Shown piece by piece: positions 23,545 to 27,173 of a DNA stretch of 27,173 bases. Under the pieces are notes generated by a model that saw only the letters and a list, made by a program, of their open reading frames with translations, was not told where the DNA came from and made no database searches. The stretch spans positions 1 through 27,173 of the forward strand of contig JAZDMK010000287.1 in the NCBI GenBank assembly GCA_043800975.1, given 5' to 3'. The stretch's first letter is position 1, and every line of letters starts with the position of its first letter. Made by a program: the position numbers and the translations under genes. This DNA is from JAZDMK01 sp043800975 (GTDB taxonomy: Bacteria > Bacteroidota > Bacteroidia > Bacteroidales > JAHJDW01).

Positions 23545-24477
23545 TTAATTTTTCACAAATCTTCTAATCATCATCTTTTCTCCATAAGAAACCTTCAAAA
23601 TGTATACTCCGGCATTAAGCTGTTTAACATCTAGTGTAGTCGATGTTGATGAAATTGCTGATGTTAACACAGTGCGACCAGTTATATCAAAAATTTGCAA
23701 CGGAGCATCTGTAGGGTTGATGTTTAGAAAATTAATATTCAACTTATCTGATGTTGGATTTGGGAAAATATCTACTGTTGCTTCAAAAGTAGATGTCTCT
23801 TCTATACCTGTGAAAATCTCTTGAATGTCAGCAGTGCTTAGTGCGCAGTTGTATAGACGAACATCGTCAAGCTTGCCAGTGAAAAATTCCATTCCATTCA
23901 TGCAACCAATATCCATACGTGTGCCAGTCCATGCTGGTAAATATCCTAATGTGCTATTCAATTTTTGAAACACCCCATTTATGTACAAACTCCATTGGGA
24001 ACCATCCCATGTGGCAGCAATATGGCTCCAGCTATTAACTGGAATCGCAGTATCAGATGTGCAGTAATAATAATTGCCATTTGGATTAAACTCAGACCTT
24101 GCTCGTGCCACACCATCCAACTTAAGATTGAAATCACGATTGGGATTTACCTTCGAGATAATTGCGTTGTATGTGTTGATCCCGGTGGGATAAATCCATG
24201 CACATAACGTCATTCCCGATAAGTTGATAATGTCACCAATATTGGCAATGCTTATAGATGAGCTTGCCCCGTTAAAGCTGTAGGCTTCATTAGGGTTACT
24301 AAAACGATCCGTTGTCAATATTGCTCCATTGACTGAACCATTGTGATTATGGCCACTGGCATCACTTGCACTGCCTGTGAATGGATACCATGCTATTAGG
24401 CAGGAGTCATAAGATGTCTGGGCTGAAATTGTCAGCGTTGTTATAGCAACCAAAATAAAGATGAGTAGTTTTTTCAT
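23545..24477 (-). CDS. Secreted LamG-domain protein with T9SS type A sorting domain
   Basis: A 310-residue protein with a signal peptide (1-20, ending TISAQ). Residues about 25-215 are a concanavalin A/laminin G-like (Laminin_G_3) domain: LIAWYPFTGSASDASGHNHN, then FNGASSSISI, MTLCAWIYPTG, WSHIAATWDGSQWSLYING and GKLDDVRLYNCALSTADIQ, the usual ordered blocks of this family, which binds glycans or proteins. A short linker (GIEETSTFEA) leads to a canonical type A sorting tail: VDIFPNPTSDKLNI, LQIFDITGRTV, LNAGVYILKV and a basic end MMIRRFVKN. T9SS should export it to the cell surface. No catalytic module, so carbohydrate or matrix binding is the likely role. Confidence 0.93.
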   Translation of the reverse strand: MKKLLIFILVAITTLTISAQTSYDSCLIAWYPFTGSASDASGHNHNGSVNGAILTTDRFSNPNEAYSFNGASSSISIANIGDIINLSGMTLCAWIYPTGINTYNAIISKVNPNRDFNLKLDGVARARSEFNPNGNYYYCTSDTAIPVNSWSHIAATWDGSQWSLYINGVFQKLNSTLGYLPAWTGTRMDIGCMNGMEFFTGKLDDVRLYNCALSTADIQEIFTGIEETSTFEATVDIFPNPTSDKLNINFLNINPTDAPLQIFDITGRTVLTSAISSTSTTLDVKQLNAGVYILKVSYGEKMMIRRFVKN

Positions 24478-24499
24478 TGTGGGATTTTTAGGGTAAAAT

Positions 24500-24507
24500 C
24501 AAAGTTA
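24500..24507 (-). promoter_or_regulatory. -7 box of the LamG gene
   Basis: On the minus strand TAACTTTG matches TAnnTTTG, 22 bases before the ATG at 24477. The -33 region is only AT-rich. Confidence 0.55.
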
Positions 24508-24561
24508 AGGAAAATTCTGTTTTAATAAAAAATTTAAATTATCTCAATTATGTATAATTAG

Positions 24562-25500
24562 TTAATGAAAGCAAATATTCTCAATTATTATAGAATTTTT
24601 AAAAGCTTCGTTTCCTTCGCGAACTACATGAATTAGCTCAATGTCTAGTTTACTATCTGTTACTAAGAAATTTTTAATGTTAAAGGCATAGAAATAAGGT
24701 TCTGCATTAATCACTTTATATGAGGAGTGGAAATAATTGCTTTTAAAATCTGGACTGTAGCAAAGAGACCATGCCATTAAATCTCTGCTGAACCACCCAG
24801 ATTTTTTACCAGAAAGGTTTTCTCTTAGAGGGGGCTTGTTTATTACAAATGAATCATCAATATTTATGTTGTTTATTTTAATGCACAGCAGTGGAGTAGC
24901 ACCTGCTTCATGGTTATAATTAATCCGTGCAAAGAAGCTAAAAACACTTTTCCCATTTGGAACATTTATAGATAATTCAAAATTTTCTCCATTTTTTATT
25001 TCTTTCTCATTTATTTTATTTACATAAGATTGTAATTTATTAGCCTTTACTGGTTGATTCCTTTCAACAACGTGTTGTGGAATATCAGAGATTATTCTCC
25101 TTTTTAATTCATCTTCATTTTTAATTGGACTACCCCAAAACCGGCCATTGAAAAAGTCACCCACATATTGAATGAATTTATTTTGCAGTTCTTCAATATC
25201 TGGATAATCCAATAGAAAAACCAACCTCTCAATATTAAATTTTTCAGCTTCTCGATATTCCAGTTCTGTTACTGAGAATTCATGATTTTCAGGAATCCAC
25301 CCGTACTCTCTACCTAAAATTAAGATGAACAATTCGCTGTTTTGAATTTCATTTGAGCAAAGTTGAAAAGAACAAGCATTTACACTCCTGTGCTTTTCAG
25401 AAAGAAACACATCTGAAAAACCAAGTTCGTTCAGCGTATCTTCAACTATTCTGCGCTCATTCTTTAAGGATTCTATGGGTGAGCTAATAAAGATTTTCAT
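24562..25500 (-). CDS. DUF4062 (TIR-like) protein with C-terminal beta-rich domain
   Basis: A 312-residue soluble protein. Residues about 1-120 match the DUF4062 pattern: MKIFISSPIESLKNERRIVE, then SFQLCSNEIQNSELFILILG with REYGW, and SVTELEYREAEKFNIERLVFL. This fold is related to TIR domains, and E79 in the TEL segment occupies the position of the conserved acid in that helix. DUF4062 appears at the N-terminus of bacterial STAND proteins and in defence genes. Residues about 120-170 are a helical linker. Residues about 173-312 look like a beta-sandwich (FFARINYNHEAGATPLLCIK, WFSRDLMAWSLCYSPDF, IELIHVV), perhaps a ligand or sugar-binding domain. No NTPase core is present. It lies 80 bases downstream of the RipA-like gene on the same strand and may work with it; NAD hydrolysis is unproven. 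Confidence 0.82.
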   Translation of the reverse strand: MKIFISSPIESLKNERRIVEDTLNELGFSDVFLSEKHRSVNACSFQLCSNEIQNSELFILILGREYGWIPENHEFSVTELEYREAEKFNIERLVFLLDYPDIEELQNKFIQYVGDFFNGRFWGSPIKNEDELKRRIISDIPQHVVERNQPVKANKLQSYVNKINEKEIKNGENFELSINVPNGKSVFSFFARINYNHEAGATPLLCIKINNINIDDSFVINKPPLRENLSGKKSGWFSRDLMAWSLCYSPDFKSNYFHSSYKVINAEPYFYAFNIKNFLVTDSKLDIELIHVVREGNEAFKNSIIIENICFH

Positions 25501-25580
25501 AGATTGATATTATTACTAACTACCAAATTGATTTTTTTGTTTTTTTGTAATTCCCGATCCTCATAAGTTATATGTGAGGT

Positions 25581-26048
25581 TTAAAAAAACATGAAAAAGT
25601 AATATGTTATAATCAAAAAAAGAATTGTGAAAATTGCTGGAACACAAATTTCGATACTTGTCAATTTAAAATAATTCTCATTTTCCCCTATCCCAAAAGG
25701 ACTTGAAGGCAATTTTATTTCAAGATTTGAAATGTTCTGATGTCGTTTCTTGTGAATTAAACGGTATCTGTATAAAAGCACCAGCCAAACAATGTTTAAT
25801 AAAAGAATTCCAAATGAAAGATATAGTAAAATTAATCTTTGTTGCGAGTTAAGTATTTTCTCATAAGAGAAACTGCCAGCTGCAAGGAAAGTGGTGTTTG
25901 CAGTTAGAAAAAAGACATTTGCAAGGTTTCTACGGGCACTTATTCTATCGGCCATTTCTACATACATTTTGTACTGCTCGAAATAGTGATTTTTGTATAG
26001 CTCAGAATTATGATCGTAGTGCGTTTCGGTGTTAATAATTTCTTTCAT
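25581..26048 (-). CDS. RipA-like three-TM membrane protein
   Basis: A 155-residue membrane protein. An N-terminal cytoplasmic helix carries YKMYVEMADRISARRNLANV (26-45), which leads into TM1 (about 42-60). TM2 (about 70-93) is followed by a basic cytoplasmic stretch (YRYRLIHKKRHQNISN) and a short LPSSPF loop, and TM3 (about 132-154) ends the protein. The MADRISARR...ANxFFLTxNT block and SIEICVP before the last helix match, to my memory, small proteins annotated as RipA family octameric membrane protein; these are often found near defence genes. It lies 32 bases after the T9SS type B gene and 80 before the DUF4062 gene on the same strand. A membrane effector or anchor for the DUF4062 protein is an inference. 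Confidence 0.75.
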   Translation of the reverse strand: MKEIINTETHYDHNSELYKNHYFEQYKMYVEMADRISARRNLANVFFLTANTTFLAAGSFSYEKILNSQQRLILLYLSFGILLLNIVWLVLLYRYRLIHKKRHQNISNLEIKLPSSPFGIGENENYFKLTSIEICVPAIFTILFLIITYYFFMFF

Positions 26049-26080
26049 AAAGCTTCAAAAAATTATTTAAATTTTTATCA

Positions 26081-27173
26081 TTAACGTATTAAATGTACAC
26101 TTCCAGCCTTATTCCTCACTTCCCCATCTTCAAATGTCACCTCTATTACATAGTAGTAAACTCCCGGATTTACTTCTTGTCCTTTGTATGTACCATCCCA
26201 GCCGGGATCATTGCTTGTTGCCTCAAACAGTAATTGTCCCCAACGATTGATAATTTTCAAATGAACAGTTTTGATATTTGTTCCTTTGGCTTTGAAAAGA
26301 TCATTCTTACCATCTCCATTCGGAGTAAAAGCATTGACAATGGTTAGCGAATTTTGTGCAGTGTCGCAATTTTCGACAGCTACCGTTACACTATCTGTTT
26401 TTGTACAACCGGTATTTGAAATTGTGAGAATGTAAGTAGAAGTGTTAAGCGGCATTGCTGTTGGATTGGCAATTGCCGTATCACTCAAATCGGATGAAAA
26501 TTGCCAATGATAGCTGAATGTTCCTGCTGTTATTCCCAGTTGCGCTTGTCCACCTTCACAAATTAACGTATCATTTCCGGCAGCATTATCAGGCAATGCA
26601 GGATAAACAAACACTGTAACACTGTCTATTGTTTCATCAAATTTGAAATCTTTTTGATGCAAATAGTAGGTTGTAGTAACCGCAGGGCTTGCCATTGGAT
26701 TGGCAATGCTGTCATTGCTCAACCCTGCAATAGGTGTCCACCAATAAATGTATTCGCTTCTTGAGGTGTCTCCAATTTGCACACTGTCACCCAAACAAAT
26801 ATTCTGATTGCTTCCGGCTTCTGCTGTGAATACAGGGGCATCGCAGGGGTAGACAGAGACATCATCAATATAGAAATAGGCATAAGAAGCAAAACTGTAA
26901 TTAAGTAGCATTGTATCAACAACTGTCCAATCTCTGAAATTTCCAAGTACCATGAACTTTTCACCCCCGCTTGCAATAAAATTCCCAGATATTTTTGTCC
27001 AACCAAGTGAATCTATGATGAAATTCCCTATAATATTTTCGATTTGTGGAGTTACAAGAATTGTATTAGCCATTACTTGTAGAACACTATCGTTTGAAAA
27101 ATATGCACCAATGCGATCCGTTGTATAAAGACATATATTTGCTATTGAAACATAGAATTCAACACAGTATTGT
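26081..27173 (-). CDS. Secreted protein with T9SS type B (gliding-motility type) C-terminus, 5' end outside window
   Basis: The frame stays open to base 27173, so the gene continues beyond the right edge; the internal ATG at 27073 is not the real start. The upstream codons read CVEFYVSIANICLYTTDRIGAYFSNDSVL in outline (about 27080-27170), a region typical of Bacteroidetes surface proteins. A beta-sandwich segment follows, then two Ig/PKD-like modules, each with a Cys-containing start (NICLGDSVQIG, LICEGGQAQLG) and YYLH or YILTIS. The C-terminal about 90 residues are a clear CHU_C-type domain: VNAFTPNGDGKNDLFKAKG, LKIINRWGQLLFEA, GWDGTYKGQEVNPGVYYYVI, ending AGSVHLIR. Type B tails direct T9SS export and are found on adhesins such as SprB. 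Total length unknown. Confidence 0.92.
   Translation of the reverse strand, partial: QYCVEFYVSIANICLYTTDRIGAYFSNDSVLQVMANTILVTPQIENIIGNFIIDSLGWTKISGNFIASGGEKFMVLGNFRDWTVVDTMLLNYSFASYAYFYIDDVSVYPCDAPVFTAEAGSNQNICLGDSVQIGDTSRSEYIYWWTPIAGLSNDSIANPMASPAVTTTYYLHQKDFKFDETIDSVTVFVYPALPDNAAGNDTLICEGGQAQLGITAGTFSYHWQFSSDLSDTAIANPTAMPLNTSTYILTISNTGCTKTDSVTVAVENCDTAQNSLTIVNAFTPNGDGKNDLFKAKGTNIKTVHLKIINRWGQLLFEATSNDPGWDGTYKGQEVNPGVYYYVIEVTFEDGEVRNKAGSVHLIR

Overview
The window comes from a Bacteroidota (Bacteroidetes) chromosome. Four secreted proteins carry type IX secretion sorting tails (three type A-like, one type B), promoters repeatedly show the phylum's -7 box TAnnTTTG, Shine-Dalgarno sequences are rare, and lipoproteins have Bacteroidetes-style lipoboxes. 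No T9SS machinery gene is present, so only cargo is seen. I cannot name a genus.

Layout. 1-6512: the end of a small exported protein, then a 2016-residue multidomain T9SS adhesin-like protein closed by a strong terminator. 6600-7788: a two-gene housekeeping operon, folK and a deoxynucleoside kinase overlapping by 4 nt, ending in a terminator shared with the convergent 586-residue TPR lipoprotein gene (7803-9563). 9724-13131: a SPOUT-family RNA methyltransferase and, divergent from it, mutS; the gap between them holds a hairpin and a 10-codon ORF with an unusually strong Shine-Dalgarno sequence. 13189-13384: tRNA-Gly(GCC) and tRNA-Leu(TAA).

13372-19233 is an integrated genetic element of about 5.86 kb in the 3' end of tRNA-Leu. 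It is bounded by a 14-bp direct repeat of the tRNA end (CCCACCCGGGGTAC). Near both ends it has a 22-bp direct repeat built from TTACAAA units, which looks like arm-type integrase sites; the right copy overlaps the integrase promoter. It encodes a hypothetical protein, an excisionase-like winged-helix protein, an unknown 148-residue protein, a rolling-circle/filamentous-phage-type replication initiator, a small membrane protein, then in the opposite direction a membrane protein plus lipoprotein pair (cargo) and a tyrosine integrase. No coat, Zot-like, relaxase or conjugation gene is visible. It therefore reads as an integrative rolling-circle replicon or a phage satellite rather than a complete phage or ICE.

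19238-22322: an S23/four-helix-bundle (IVP) gene bracketed by 29-bp direct repeats, a T9SS cargo protein, tRNA-His(GTG) and a Wzx-like flippase with a TTG start. 22323-22740 is non-coding with degenerate repeats. 22741-27173 is an AT-rich accessory block, all on the minus strand: a two-TM protein, a LamG-domain T9SS protein, a DUF4062 (TIR-like fold) protein with a C-terminal beta-rich domain, a three-TM RipA-like membrane protein, and a type B T9SS protein that runs off the right edge. The DUF4062/RipA-like pair is a candidate defence module and, with the integrated element, the most interesting part of the window.
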